Shown here: piece after piece, positions 52,686 to 61,534 of the stretch
How positions within the stretch are numbered: the first letter of the stretch is position 1
Layout: each line of letters begins with the position of its first letter
Assembly: GCA_025999455.1 (NCBI GenBank)
Contig: AP024683.1
Span: 689,501-753,500, forward strand
Length of the DNA stretch: 64,000 nucleotides
From: Geminicoccaceae bacterium
Lineage (GTDB): Bacteria; Pseudomonadota; Alphaproteobacteria; Geminicoccales; Geminicoccaceae
Direction of reading: 5' to 3'
Translations under genes and position numbers: made by a program
Notes under the pieces: model-generated
What the model saw: only the letters and a program-made list of their open reading frames with translations
What the model was told of the DNA's origin: nothing
The model's database searches: none

Positions 52686-53915
52686 ATGGACGCCGACGAG
52701 TCGAGCGCCGACGATCCCCGGGCGTCGCGGGTGGCGCGCGCGATCGTCGAGGCCGGCATCGGCGTCGCCGATCCGGGCGAGCTCGTCCGCCGCGTCGCCG
52801 AGTGCCTGCGTGCCGAAGGTGTTCCGCTCGGTCGCCTCTGGGTCGGCGCCGACATCCTGCATCCGACGATCGGTGCGCGAACCGTGAGCTGGGCGCACGG
52901 CCGAGGCCTCGAGGCGACGGGGTTCGGCCGCACGGAACGACACGATTTCGACAACCCGATCTGGCGGGCGACGCCGCTGCGGGTCCTTCTGAGCGAGCGA
53001 CTTCCCGAACTGCGCCGGCGGCTCGCGGTCGATTACGAGCCGGGCGAGTTCGCGCTGCTCGACGCGCTGCGCGAGGCCGGGCTCACGGATTATTTCGCGC
53101 GGGCGGTCCGCTTCCCGCCGGGTACGACGGTGGGTGAAGACGCCGGCATGGTCGTCACCTTCGCGAGCACGGCACCCGCCGGCTTCACGGAAGGCGAAAT
53201 CGCGCTCCTGCGGGCCGTCACCCAGCCGCTCGCCCTCGCTTGGCGTTCGATCATCTTGCTCGACGCGTTGCGCGCCGTCACCGCGACCTATCTGGGTGCC
53301 GATCCGGCGGCGCGCGTGCTCGCGGGTCGGATCGCCCGCGGCGAGGTCGAGGCCATCCGCGCCGTCATCTGGTTCAGCGACCTCGAAGGCTTCACCGCGC
53401 TGAGCGACAGCTTGCCGCGCGACCGCCTCGTGGCGCTCCTCAACGTCTACGCCGGTACGGTGCTCGACACACTCACCCGCCACGGTGGCGAGGTCTTGAA
53501 GCTCATGGGCGACGGCGTGCTCGCGATCTTCCCCTTCGCGGCCGATCGCGCGCCTTGCGGCCGGGCCCTCGATGCCGCCACCGCCACCCTGCGCGCGATC
53601 GACGAGCTTTCCGCCGCCCGGCGAGCCGCCGGGGAACCCGTGACCCGGCTCTTCGTGGGCTTGCACCTGGGTGAGGTCCTCTACGGGAACATCGGCAGCG
53701 CCGACCGGCTCGACTTCACCGTCCTCGGGCCGGCGGTGAACGAGGCCGCGCGCATCGAGCGGATGTGCCGGTCGCTGGAGCAGCCGGTGGTGGTCTCGGC
53801 GAGCTTCGCGGCCGAGGCCGGGCCCGACCGCGGCCGGCTGGTCTCGCTCGGCCGCTACGCGCTCCGCGGTGTGGCCCGGGCGCAGGAGCTCTTCACCCTC
53901 GACCCGGTCGTCTGA
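52686..53915 (+). CDS. GAF-domain class III adenylate/guanylate cyclase
   Basis: The 409-residue soluble protein has an N-terminal GAF-like sensor (about residues 20-190) and a C-terminal class III cyclase domain. The metal aspartates lie in WFSDLEGFTALSD and KLMGDGVLAIFP, and the rest of the core has FTVLGPAVNEAARIE. Product (cAMP or cGMP) cannot be assigned by eye. It is divergent from gspE, 108 bases apart. No membrane segment is apparent. Confidence 0.9.
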   Translation: MDADESSADDPRASRVARAIVEAGIGVADPGELVRRVAECLRAEGVPLGRLWVGADILHPTIGARTVSWAHGRGLEATGFGRTERHDFDNPIWRATPLRVLLSERLPELRRRLAVDYEPGEFALLDALREAGLTDYFARAVRFPPGTTVGEDAGMVVTFASTAPAGFTEGEIALLRAVTQPLALAWRSIILLDALRAVTATYLGADPAARVLAGRIARGEVEAIRAVIWFSDLEGFTALSDSLPRDRLVALLNVYAGTVLDTLTRHGGEVLKLMGDGVLAIFPFAADRAPCGRALDAATATLRAIDELSAARRAAGEPVTRLFVGLHLGEVLYGNIGSADRLDFTVLGPAVNEAARIERMCRSLEQPVVVSASFAAEAGPDRGRLVSLGRYALRGVARAQELFTLDPVV

Positions 53916-54022
53916 GGCGCGGGCGGCACCTGCGCCCGTGGTCGGTTGCGACCGCGGCCCGGCTCTGCCACCTCCTCGGCGAGCCGGGCGGGGTCGCACC
54001 GCACGAGCCGGGGAGAGAGGCC

Positions 54023-55231
54023 ATGCCGTTCGCCGATGCCGGAGGAATTCGCCTGCACTACGAGCTCACGGGTCCGGACGACGCGCCGGTCGTCCTCTTC
54101 GCCAACTCGCTCGGCGCCGACCTCTCGATGTGGGATCGGCAAGCCGCGGCGCTCGCCGGCCGTTTCCGGGTCCTCCGCTACGACATGCGCGGTCACGGCC
54201 GCTCCGAGGTCCCGCCCGGCCCCTACCGGCTCGACGGACTGGCGCGCGACGCGGTCGCCCTGCTCGACGCGCTCGGCATCGACCGGGTCCATTTCTGCGG
54301 CCTGTCGCTCGGCGGCGCGGTGGGTCAATGGCTCGGCATCCACCGGCCCGAACGGTTGCGCTCGCTCGTCTTGTGCGCCACCGCCTGCAGCTTCGGCGCG
54401 GCCTCGACCTGGGACGAACGGATCGCCGCGGTCCAGCGAGGTGGTGTCGAGGCGATCGCCGATGCCGTCCTCGAACGCTGGCTCGGCGCCGACTTCCGGG
54501 CCCGCCGGCCGAGCGAGGCGGCGCGTCTCCGGGCCATGCTCTGCGCGACCCCGGCCGAGGGCTACGCCGCCGCGGCCGCCGCGGTCCGCGACACCGACCT
54601 CTGCGCCGAGGTCCACCGCATCGCGGTCCCGACGCTCCTGATCGCCGGCAGCGCCGATCCGGCGACGCCGCCCGCCCGGCTCGAGGAGCTGCGGGCTCGC
54701 ATTCCCCGCGCCGAACTCGTCGTGCTCGAAGGTGCGCACATCGTGAACGTCGAGGCCGCGGACGCCTTCGACCACGCGCTCCTCGCCTTCCTCGACGAAC
54801 AGGAGCGGAGCGCCTCGGGCCTGCCCCGCGAGCTCTACGCCCGGGGGCTCGAGATCCGCCGCGCCGTTCTCGGCGATGCCTGGGTCGACCGCGCGCTCGC
54901 CCGGACGACCGAGCTCGACCGCGCCTTCCAGGAGATGCTCACGACCTGGTGCTGGGGGGCCGTTTGGGGCCGGCCGGGCCTGCCGCGCCGGACGCGCTCG
55001 CTCCTCAATCTCGCGATGCTCGCAGCCCTCGGCCACCACGAGGAGCTCAAGCTCCACATCCGCGGCGCGCTGCGCAACGGGGTGAGCGAGGCCGAGATCG
55101 GCGAGGTGTTCCTTCAGGTCGCGGTCTACGCGGGCGTGCCGGCGGCCAACAGCGCGTTCCGGATCGCCAAGGAAACCTTGCGCGAGATCGCCGCCGAGGG
55201 GTCCGCACCCGAGCGCGAAGGGTCACGATGA
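54023..55231 (+). CDS. pcaL: 3-oxoadipate enol-lactonase/4-carboxymuconolactone decarboxylase fusion
   Basis: The 402-residue protein joins two beta-ketoadipate pathway enzymes. Residues about 1-260 are an alpha/beta hydrolase (PcaD), with RYDMRGHGRSEVP, nucleophile in CGLSLGGAVGQW, an Asp in AGSADPATPP and His in LEGAHIVNVE. Residues about 275-395 are a PcaC-type domain (TWCWGAVWGRPGLPRRTRSL and LGHHEELKLHIRGALRNG). Such PcaL fusions are known. No other pca gene is in the window. GGGGAGAGAGG precedes ATG 54023. Confidence 0.9.
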   Translation: MPFADAGGIRLHYELTGPDDAPVVLFANSLGADLSMWDRQAAALAGRFRVLRYDMRGHGRSEVPPGPYRLDGLARDAVALLDALGIDRVHFCGLSLGGAVGQWLGIHRPERLRSLVLCATACSFGAASTWDERIAAVQRGGVEAIADAVLERWLGADFRARRPSEAARLRAMLCATPAEGYAAAAAAVRDTDLCAEVHRIAVPTLLIAGSADPATPPARLEELRARIPRAELVVLEGAHIVNVEAADAFDHALLAFLDEQERSASGLPRELYARGLEIRRAVLGDAWVDRALARTTELDRAFQEMLTTWCWGAVWGRPGLPRRTRSLLNLAMLAALGHHEELKLHIRGALRNGVSEAEIGEVFLQVAVYAGVPAANSAFRIAKETLREIAAEGSAPEREGSR

Positions 55232-55448
55232 CGCAACTTTCGGTAGATGGGCTTCGGACGATTTTCCGATCGTGGCCCGCGGTCGGCCCCTCTTCCCCGG
55301 GATTCGGCGAGGTTTCGTCGAGACTTGGCGCGGTTCGCCTCGCGCGTTCCACGACCCGACGCACAGACTCGTCCACGAACCTGTGGATAGTGCTCGGCCG
55401 AGCCGCGACCGCCCTGCATCGAAGCCGGCCTCGGACCGCGCACCGGCC

Positions 55449-56375
55449 GTGATCCCGAACGACCCCGACGCCCTCAAGCGGCTCGCCGCGACGGCGAGCC
55501 TGGTCGTGGCGATCGCCTTGACGCTCGCGAAGCTCGTCGCGGCGGTGGCGAGCGGCTCGGCTGCGATCCTTTCCTCGCTCGTCGATTCGATGGCCGACAT
55601 CGCCGCTTCCGCCGTGACCTGGCTCGCCGTGCGGATCGCCCAGCAGCCCCCCGACCGGCGCCACCGGTTCGGGCACGGCAAGGCCGAATCGCTCTCGGCC
55701 CTGGGCCTCGCCGCGCTCGTGACCGGCTCGGCCCTCTTCGTCTTGGTGGAAGCCGCCCGCCGGCTCTTGGACCCTCGGCCTCTCCAAGCGACCGGGCTCG
55801 CCGTCGCGGTCATGGTCGTCTCGATCCTCGCCACCGCGGGCCTCGTGGCGTTCCAGCGCGAGGTGATCCGGCGCACCCGTTCCGAGGCGATCGCCGCGGA
55901 TCGCCTGCATTATGCGAGCGATTTCCTCTCGAACGTCGCGGTGCTCGTCTCGCTCCTGCTCGTCGAGCGGCTGGGCCTTTTCTGGCTCGATCCGCTCGTC
56001 GCGGTCCTGGTCGCGGCCTGGCTCGTGAAAGCGAGTTGGACGATCGGCCGCCGCTCCATCGACACGCTCATGGACCACGAACTCCCGACCGTCGACCGCG
56101 CACGGATCGAGGCGATCGTCCGCGCCCATCCCGAGGTCGTGGGCTTCCACGATCTGCGCACCCGCGAGGCGGGCGGGGTGCGGTTCATCGAGTTCCACAT
56201 CGAGCTCGACGGCGAGATGACCGTCCGCGAGGCCCATCACGTCACCGACGCGCTCGAGCACGAGCTGCGCGCCGCCTTCCCCGAAGCCGAGATCATCATC
56301 CACCAAGAGCCGGCCGGCCTCGAGGATGCGCGCCTCGACCATCGGATCCGGGCACCCAAGGCAGCCGGCCGATGA
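55449..56375 (+). CDS. CDF-family divalent metal exporter (FieF-like)
   Basis: The roughly 308-residue protein has six membrane helices. The metal-binding motifs SLVDSMADIAAS (helix 2) and HYASDFLSN (helix 5) are FieF/YiiP-like, and FGHGKAESLSA is the conserved loop. The cytoplasmic domain includes DLRTREAGGVRFIEFHIELDG. I prefer GTG 55449; an upstream ATG at 55272 would add a 59-residue Arg/Pro-rich tail unlike relatives. The region 55232-55448 before it holds nothing else convincing. Confidence 0.88.
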   Translation: MIPNDPDALKRLAATASLVVAIALTLAKLVAAVASGSAAILSSLVDSMADIAASAVTWLAVRIAQQPPDRRHRFGHGKAESLSALGLAALVTGSALFVLVEAARRLLDPRPLQATGLAVAVMVVSILATAGLVAFQREVIRRTRSEAIAADRLHYASDFLSNVAVLVSLLLVERLGLFWLDPLVAVLVAAWLVKASWTIGRRSIDTLMDHELPTVDRARIEAIVRAHPEVVGFHDLRTREAGGVRFIEFHIELDGEMTVREAHHVTDALEHELRAAFPEAEIIIHQEPAGLEDARLDHRIRAPKAAGR

Positions 56376-56519
56376 GCTCGGAGCGGGTGCGGGACGTGCT
56401 CGGAGCCCGGCGCGATCGCCCGATCCGGCGACGTTGCAGCCCCTTGGCGGCAGGTGTTAAGGTTCGGCGCCGGCGGTGTGGCGCCGCCGGGACGGCCGCG
56501 CGCAACCATCCGGGCTCAA

Positions 56520-57710
56520 ATGTGGAACGACCGTCTCGACCGGCTGCAGGAATTCCCTTTCCGCCGGCTCGCCCAGCTCCTGGCCGGGATCGACCCGCCA
56601 CCCGGCGAGACCTTCGATCTCACGATCGGTGAGCCCCAGCATCAACCACCGCCGCTGCTCGCCGAGGTCGTGGCCCGGTACGCGCACGAATGGAACCGCT
56701 ACCCGCCGCTCAACGGTACGGCGGCCTTTCGCCGCGAGGTCTGCGCCTGGCTCGCCCGGCGCTACCACCTCCCGGCGGGGGCACTCGATCCGGAGCGTCA
56801 CGTGCTGCCGGTGGCCGGGACCAAGGAGGCCCTCTTCCTCCTTCCCGAGGTGCTGGTTCCGGAACGATCGGGCGGGCCGCGGCCGGCGGTCCTCGTCCCC
56901 AACCCGGTCTACGCGGTCTACGTGGGCGCGGCCGTCCTCGCCGGGGCCGAGCCGGTCTATCTGGCGGCGACCCGTGAGACCGGCTTCCTGCCCGACCTCG
57001 ACGCGCTCGAGCCCCGGCTCCTGGAGCGGACGGCGGCACTCTACCTCTGCTCGCCCGCGAACCCGCAAGGTGCCGTGGCCGACCTCGCCTATTGGCGCAA
57101 GGCGATCCGCCTCGCCCGACGCTACGGCTTCGTCCTGCTCGCCGACGAATGTTACACGGAGCTCTACGACCGCGAGCCGCCGCCCGGCGTGCTGGAGGCG
57201 GCCTGGGCGGAGGACCGGAGCTTTTCGAACGTCGTCGCCTTCCACTCGCTCTCCAAGCGGTCGAACGCCGCCGGCCTGCGCTCCGGCTTCGTGGCCGGGG
57301 ACCCGGCGGTGCTGGCGCGTTTCCTGCGGCTTCGGGCCTATGCGGCGGCCGTCCAGCCGCTGCCGCTCATGGCCGCGGCGACCGCGCTCTGGGCCGAAGA
57401 GAGCCACGTCGAGGCCAACCGCGCACTCTACCGTCGCAAATTCGACCTCGCCGAGCGTCGTCTCTCCAACCGGTTCGGCTTCTACCGGCCGGCCGGCGGC
57501 TTCTTCCTCTGGCTCGAGGTCGGCGACGGCGAAGCGGCCACGGTCGAGCTCTGGCGACGCGCCGGGGTCAAAGTCTTGCCCGGTGGCTATCTGGCGGTTC
57601 CCGACGAGCACGGCCGCAACCCGGCGGCGAGCTACGTCCGCCTGGCCCTGGTCCACGACGAGCCGGTGATCGCGCGGGCCCTCGATCGGCTCGTCGACGT
57701 CCTGGGCTGA
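56520..57710 (+). CDS. DapC-like PLP aminotransferase
   Basis: The 396-residue fold-type I enzyme opens WNDRLDRLQEFPFRRL and has EPQHQPPPL, YPPLNGTAAFRREV, SPANPQG, LADECYTELY and the lysine loop HSLSKRSNAAGLRSGF. The opening and SKRSN loop resemble succinyldiaminopimelate transaminase (lysine route). ATG 56520 is chosen since the start of conserved sequence is here. It lies 22 bases ahead of ftsK. Confidence 0.85.
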   Translation: MWNDRLDRLQEFPFRRLAQLLAGIDPPPGETFDLTIGEPQHQPPPLLAEVVARYAHEWNRYPPLNGTAAFRREVCAWLARRYHLPAGALDPERHVLPVAGTKEALFLLPEVLVPERSGGPRPAVLVPNPVYAVYVGAAVLAGAEPVYLAATRETGFLPDLDALEPRLLERTAALYLCSPANPQGAVADLAYWRKAIRLARRYGFVLLADECYTELYDREPPPGVLEAAWAEDRSFSNVVAFHSLSKRSNAAGLRSGFVAGDPAVLARFLRLRAYAAAVQPLPLMAAATALWAEESHVEANRALYRRKFDLAERRLSNRFGFYRPAGGFFLWLEVGDGEAATVELWRRAGVKVLPGGYLAVPDEHGRNPAASYVRLALVHDEPVIARALDRLVDVLG

Positions 57711-57732
57711 GCGGCTCGCGGGAACGCACGGG

Positions 57733-60288
57733 ATGGGCATGGCCACCGACGCGCTGCCGGCCCGGGACGACCACCCGCTGCGCCGCTGGCTCACGGGTGC
57801 GGGCCGGCTCGTGGCGGGTCTCGCCCTCGTGGCCCTCGGCATCTGGCTCGCGCTGGCACTCTTCGGCTTCGACCCCGCCGACCCGACCTTCAACCACGCC
57901 ACCCGCCCGGGCACCGTCGTGCGGAACCCGGCCGGCCGGCTCGGCGCCACGGTCGCCGACCTGCTCCTCCAAACCCTGGGTCTCGCCGCCTGGCTCCTGC
58001 CGCTCGTGGCCTTCTCTCGGGGCGCGCGGTTCGCGCTCGACCGGCCGCTCGCTTGGCCGTGGCTCCCGACCTTGGCCTTGCCCGTGGCGCTGCTGGCCGC
58101 GAGTGCTGCGCTCGCCGATCGGCCCCTGCCCGAGCCCGCCGAGTGGCCGTTCCGCGCCGGGCTCGGCGGTGTCGTCGGCGACTATCTCTTGAACCATCTC
58201 CGCGTCTGGCTCGATGGCCAGCTCTACACCTGGCTCACCGGGCTCCTGGCGCTCGTGGCCGGGATCGCTTCGCTTGGCCTGCGCTGGGGCGAGTCGCGCC
58301 GAGCGCTCGGGCAGGTCGCGGCCGTTTCGCTCCGCGCCGGGGAACGGATCGGCGCCGCGGCCCGCCTGACCGGCGATTGGTCGCAACGTCAGCTCCGGCG
58401 GATCGGCGCCGGCTGCGCCGGTTCCTCGACCGACCTCGGACCCCGGGCCGCGGCTCGGGGCTCGGCCGGGCCGAGCCTCCTCGAGAAGCTGCTCGAGCCC
58501 CTCCGACGCTTCGTTCCGACGGCGAAACGAGAGGAGCCCGAACCGGGAAGCACGCTCCGGCCCCTCCGCCCGCGCCGCACGAGCCGGGCGGCCGAGGCGC
58601 CCCGGGCCGCGGAAGGTGCGGAGGTGCTGCCGACGGAGCGCGTCCAGCGCCCGCTTCCGCCCGCTTCGCCGTCGCCGCTCGCCGAGGATCCCGAGCCCGA
58701 GGAACGTCGGCCCAGCGAACTCGCACTCGCCGGCCGCGACGGGTTCGTCCTGCCGTCGCTCGATCTCTTGGCGGCACCGAAGCCGTCGGGCGATCCGGGC
58801 CTGTCGCGGGCGGCCCTCGCCGAGACCGCCCGGCGGCTCGAGGCGGTGCTCGACGATTTCGGCGTCAAGGGTCAGATCGTCGACGTCAAGCCGGGCCCGG
58901 TCGTGACGCTCTTCGAGCTCGAGCCCGCCCCCGGCACGCGCTCGCAGCGGGTCATCAGCCTCGCCGACGACATCGCCCGCTCGCTCTCGGCGGTCTCGGT
59001 CCGAGTCGCGACCGTGCCGGGCCGCAACGTCATCGGCATCGAGCTCCCGAACGAGCGGCGCGCCACGGTCTATCTGCGCGAGCTCCTCGAATCGCCGACC
59101 TACGTCAACAGCGACGCGCCGCTGGCACTCACCCTCGGCAAGGACATCGCCGGCCAGCCGGTGATCGTCGACCTTTCGCGGATGCCGCATCTCTTGATCG
59201 CCGGCACCACGGGCTCGGGCAAGTCGGTCGCGATCAACGCGATGATCCTTTCGCTCCTCTACCGGCTGACCCCGGCCCAGTGCCGGATGATCATGATCGA
59301 CCCCAAGGTCATCGAGCTCTCGGTCTACGAGGACATCCCGCACCTCTTGGCGCCCGTCGTCACCGAGCCGCACAAGGCGGTGGTCGCCCTCAAGTGGGTG
59401 GTCCGCCAGATGGACGAGCGCTACCGGCTCATGTCGCATCTCGGCGTGCGCGACATCTTCGCCTTCAACCGCCGCATCCAGCAGGCCCTGGCGCGCGGCG
59501 AGAAGCTCGTCCGTCGGGTCCGCACCGGCTTCGAGCCCGGCACGGGCCTGCCGATCATGGAAGATCAGCCGATCGAGATGCGGCCCTTGCCGCTCATCGT
59601 CGTGATCGTCGACGAGGTCGCCGATCTCATGCTCACCGCCGGCAAGGAGATCGAGCATTGCATCCAACGGCTCTCGCAGAAAGCGCGTGCCGCGGGTGTG
59701 CATTTGATCGTCGCGACCCAGCGTCCCTCGGTCGACGTCTTGACCGGCGTCATCAAAGCCAATCTCCCCTCGCGGATCAGCTTCCGTGTCTCCTCCAAGA
59801 TCGACAGCCGGACCATCCTCGGCGAATCGGGCGCCGAGCAGCTCTTGGGTCAGGGCGACATGCTCTGCTTGATGACCGGCGACCGCATCGTCCGCGTGCA
59901 CGGGCCGCTCGTCACCGAGAGCGAGGTCGAGGCGGTGGTCCGCCACCTCAAGAGCCAAGGGCCGCCGGACTATCAGGACGGGGTCACCGAGGAGCCCGAG
60001 GAGGGCGAGGGCGGCGGCCCCGGCCCAGCCGGGCCGTTGTTCGGCGCCGCAGCCGAAGCCGGCGAGGCCGATCGTCTCTACGCCCAGGCGGTCGAGATCG
60101 TGGCCCGCGACGGCAAGGCCTCGACGAGCTACCTGCAGCGCAAGCTCGCGATCGGCTACAACAGTGCCGCCAAGCTCATCGAGCGGATGGAGAAGGAAGG
60201 CCTCGTGAGCGCCGCCGACCATGTCGGCCGCCGCCAGGTCCTGATCGGCCGGGGTGGGGTCGATGGCACCGAGCCGACCCGCCTCTGA
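57733..60288 (+). CDS. ftsK: DNA translocase FtsK
   Basis: The 851-residue septal DNA pump has four membrane helices in the first 190 residues, then a Pro/Arg/Glu-rich linker to about residue 350. The RecA-like motor has Walker A GTTGSGKSV (Lys497) and Walker B LIVVIVDEVADLM. VHLIVATQRPSVDVLTGVIK is highly conserved. A C-terminal winged-helix gamma domain (LQRKLAIGYNSAAKLIERM) reads KOPS sites. ATG 57733 starts it. lolA follows after 77 bases. Confidence 0.97.
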   Translation: MGMATDALPARDDHPLRRWLTGAGRLVAGLALVALGIWLALALFGFDPADPTFNHATRPGTVVRNPAGRLGATVADLLLQTLGLAAWLLPLVAFSRGARFALDRPLAWPWLPTLALPVALLAASAALADRPLPEPAEWPFRAGLGGVVGDYLLNHLRVWLDGQLYTWLTGLLALVAGIASLGLRWGESRRALGQVAAVSLRAGERIGAAARLTGDWSQRQLRRIGAGCAGSSTDLGPRAAARGSAGPSLLEKLLEPLRRFVPTAKREEPEPGSTLRPLRPRRTSRAAEAPRAAEGAEVLPTERVQRPLPPASPSPLAEDPEPEERRPSELALAGRDGFVLPSLDLLAAPKPSGDPGLSRAALAETARRLEAVLDDFGVKGQIVDVKPGPVVTLFELEPAPGTRSQRVISLADDIARSLSAVSVRVATVPGRNVIGIELPNERRATVYLRELLESPTYVNSDAPLALTLGKDIAGQPVIVDLSRMPHLLIAGTTGSGKSVAINAMILSLLYRLTPAQCRMIMIDPKVIELSVYEDIPHLLAPVVTEPHKAVVALKWVVRQMDERYRLMSHLGVRDIFAFNRRIQQALARGEKLVRRVRTGFEPGTGLPIMEDQPIEMRPLPLIVVIVDEVADLMLTAGKEIEHCIQRLSQKARAAGVHLIVATQRPSVDVLTGVIKANLPSRISFRVSSKIDSRTILGESGAEQLLGQGDMLCLMTGDRIVRVHGPLVTESEVEAVVRHLKSQGPPDYQDGVTEEPEEGEGGGPGPAGPLFGAAAEAGEADRLYAQAVEIVARDGKASTSYLQRKLAIGYNSAAKLIERMEKEGLVSAADHVGRRQVLIGRGGVDGTEPTRL

Positions 60289-60365
60289 GCCGACCACGCT
60301 CCCGGCCCTCCGCTCCGAGCACGACGCCCCGATCGTCGCGGCTCCGACCGCGCGAAGGTGAGAGG

Positions 60366-60986
60366 ATGCCGACCCGTCGCTGCCTTCTTTTGGCTGCCGC
60401 CGCGAGCTTTTGCGCGGGTTCGTCGCTCGCCGCTCTGCCCCCACCGGAGCGGGAGACCGTGGCGCGGATCGAGGCGTGGCTGCAGCGCGTGACGACGCTC
60501 CGCGCCCGCTTCACCCAGCTCGCCCCGGACGGGCGGATGAGCACCGGCCGCGTCTTTCTCCACCGGCCCGGCCGGCTGCGCTTCGACTACGACCCGCCGT
60601 CGCGGGTCCAGCTCATCGCCACCGACTGGCGGCTGATCTTCGTCGATTGGGCGGCGCGTCAGGTCAACGTGCTGCCACTCTCGCAGACCCCGCTCGCCTT
60701 CCTGCTCGACGAGCAGGTCCGGCTATCGGGCGAGCTCGAGGTCCGCTCCGTGCAGCGGCGGGCCGGGGAGATCGCGCTCGAGGTCGTGCGCGCCAAGGAG
60801 CCGGACCAGGGCCGCGTCGTCATGGTGTTCGCCGAGCAGCCGATCGAACTCCGCCGCTGGGCGGTGACCGACCCGCAGGGCCTCACCACCACCGTCCTCA
60901 TCGAGGAACCGGAATACGGCGTGCCCCTCGATCCGGAACTTTTCCGCTTCCGCGATCCGCAGATCTTCGGCTGGCCGGAGGGGTGA
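60366..60986 (+). CDS. lolA: Outer-membrane lipoprotein carrier protein LolA
   Basis: The 206-residue periplasmic chaperone shuttles lipoproteins to the outer membrane. The leader RRCLLLAAAASFCAGSSLAA is followed by the LolA fold: YLQRVTTLRARFTQ-like LQRVTTLRARFTQLAPDG, GRVFLHRPGRLRFDYDPP and DPELFRF. The ftsK-lolA adjacency is frequent in proteobacteria. GAGAGG precedes ATG 60366. Confidence 0.92.
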   Translation: MPTRRCLLLAAAASFCAGSSLAALPPPERETVARIEAWLQRVTTLRARFTQLAPDGRMSTGRVFLHRPGRLRFDYDPPSRVQLIATDWRLIFVDWAARQVNVLPLSQTPLAFLLDEQVRLSGELEVRSVQRRAGEIALEVVRAKEPDQGRVVMVFAEQPIELRRWAVTDPQGLTTTVLIEEPEYGVPLDPELFRFRDPQIFGWPEG

Positions 60987-61010
60987 GAACGTGGCGGCCG
61001 GTCGGCAGCC

Positions 61011-61442
61011 TCACCACAGCCGCTCGGCGATGATGTGCTCCTCTTCGAGCTCGCGGGCCATCCGGCCGACCTCCTCGTAGGGCAGGTCGCGGGCGGTCAG
61101 GATCCCCACGAGCTCGCCACGCTCCACGACCGGTAGGCAGCGGAAGCTGCCCTCGTCCATGACCCGGATCGCCTCGCGGATCGGCGCGGCCGCGTCGATC
61201 GTCACCGGGTTCGGCGTCATCGCCTTCTCGACCGGGAAGCGCGCCGGGTCGTGGCCCGCCGCCACCACCCGCATCAAGAGGTCGCGCTCGGTGAAGATCC
61301 CCACGAGCCGCTCGCCCTCGCAGACCAGCGCGTGGCCGCAGCGGTTCTCGGCCATCTTCCGGCAAGCTTCGCGCACGCTCTCGCCGGGCGCGCAGCGGAC
61401 CGTCGCTTGCGACATGATCTCGCGGACGGGACGAAGGGGCAC
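61011..61442 (-). CDS. CBS-pair protein
   Basis: The 143-residue protein consists of two CBS motifs forming one Bateman module: VREACRKMAENRCGHALV and LVGIFTERDLLMRVV, then IREAIRVMDEGSFRCLPVVE and LVGILTARDL. Such modules bind adenine nucleotides and act as regulators. GTG 61442 has GAGGAG seven bases ahead; upstream in-frame ATG 61472 is less likely. Target is unknown. It converges on lolA. Confidence 0.88.
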   Translation of the reverse strand: MPLRPVREIMSQATVRCAPGESVREACRKMAENRCGHALVCEGERLVGIFTERDLLMRVVAAGHDPARFPVEKAMTPNPVTIDAAAPIREAIRVMDEGSFRCLPVVERGELVGILTARDLPYEEVGRMARELEEEHIIAERLW

Positions 61443-61534
61443 GGGCGTTCTCCTCGGGCGTTTCCGGTCCATCCGGCAGCATGCACCGTCCCGACGAGAC
61501 TGCCAACGCGGCCGCGGCGCGCGGCAGCCGGCGC

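Noticed and set aside
55395-55403. DnaA-box-like TGTGGATAG upstream of the CDF exporter gene
   Set aside because: Only one imperfect copy, no AT-rich unwinding element and no dnaA or other origin genes nearby. Chance occurrence is likely.
55272-55448. N-terminal extension of the CDF exporter from ATG 55272
   Set aside because: The added residues are Arg/Pro-rich, unlike relatives that begin just before the first helix. GTG 55449 fits family length better.
57568-60444. 958-codon minus-strand frame opposite ftsK
   Set aside because: It has low-complexity composition and no recognisable domain. FtsK on the other strand is unambiguous.
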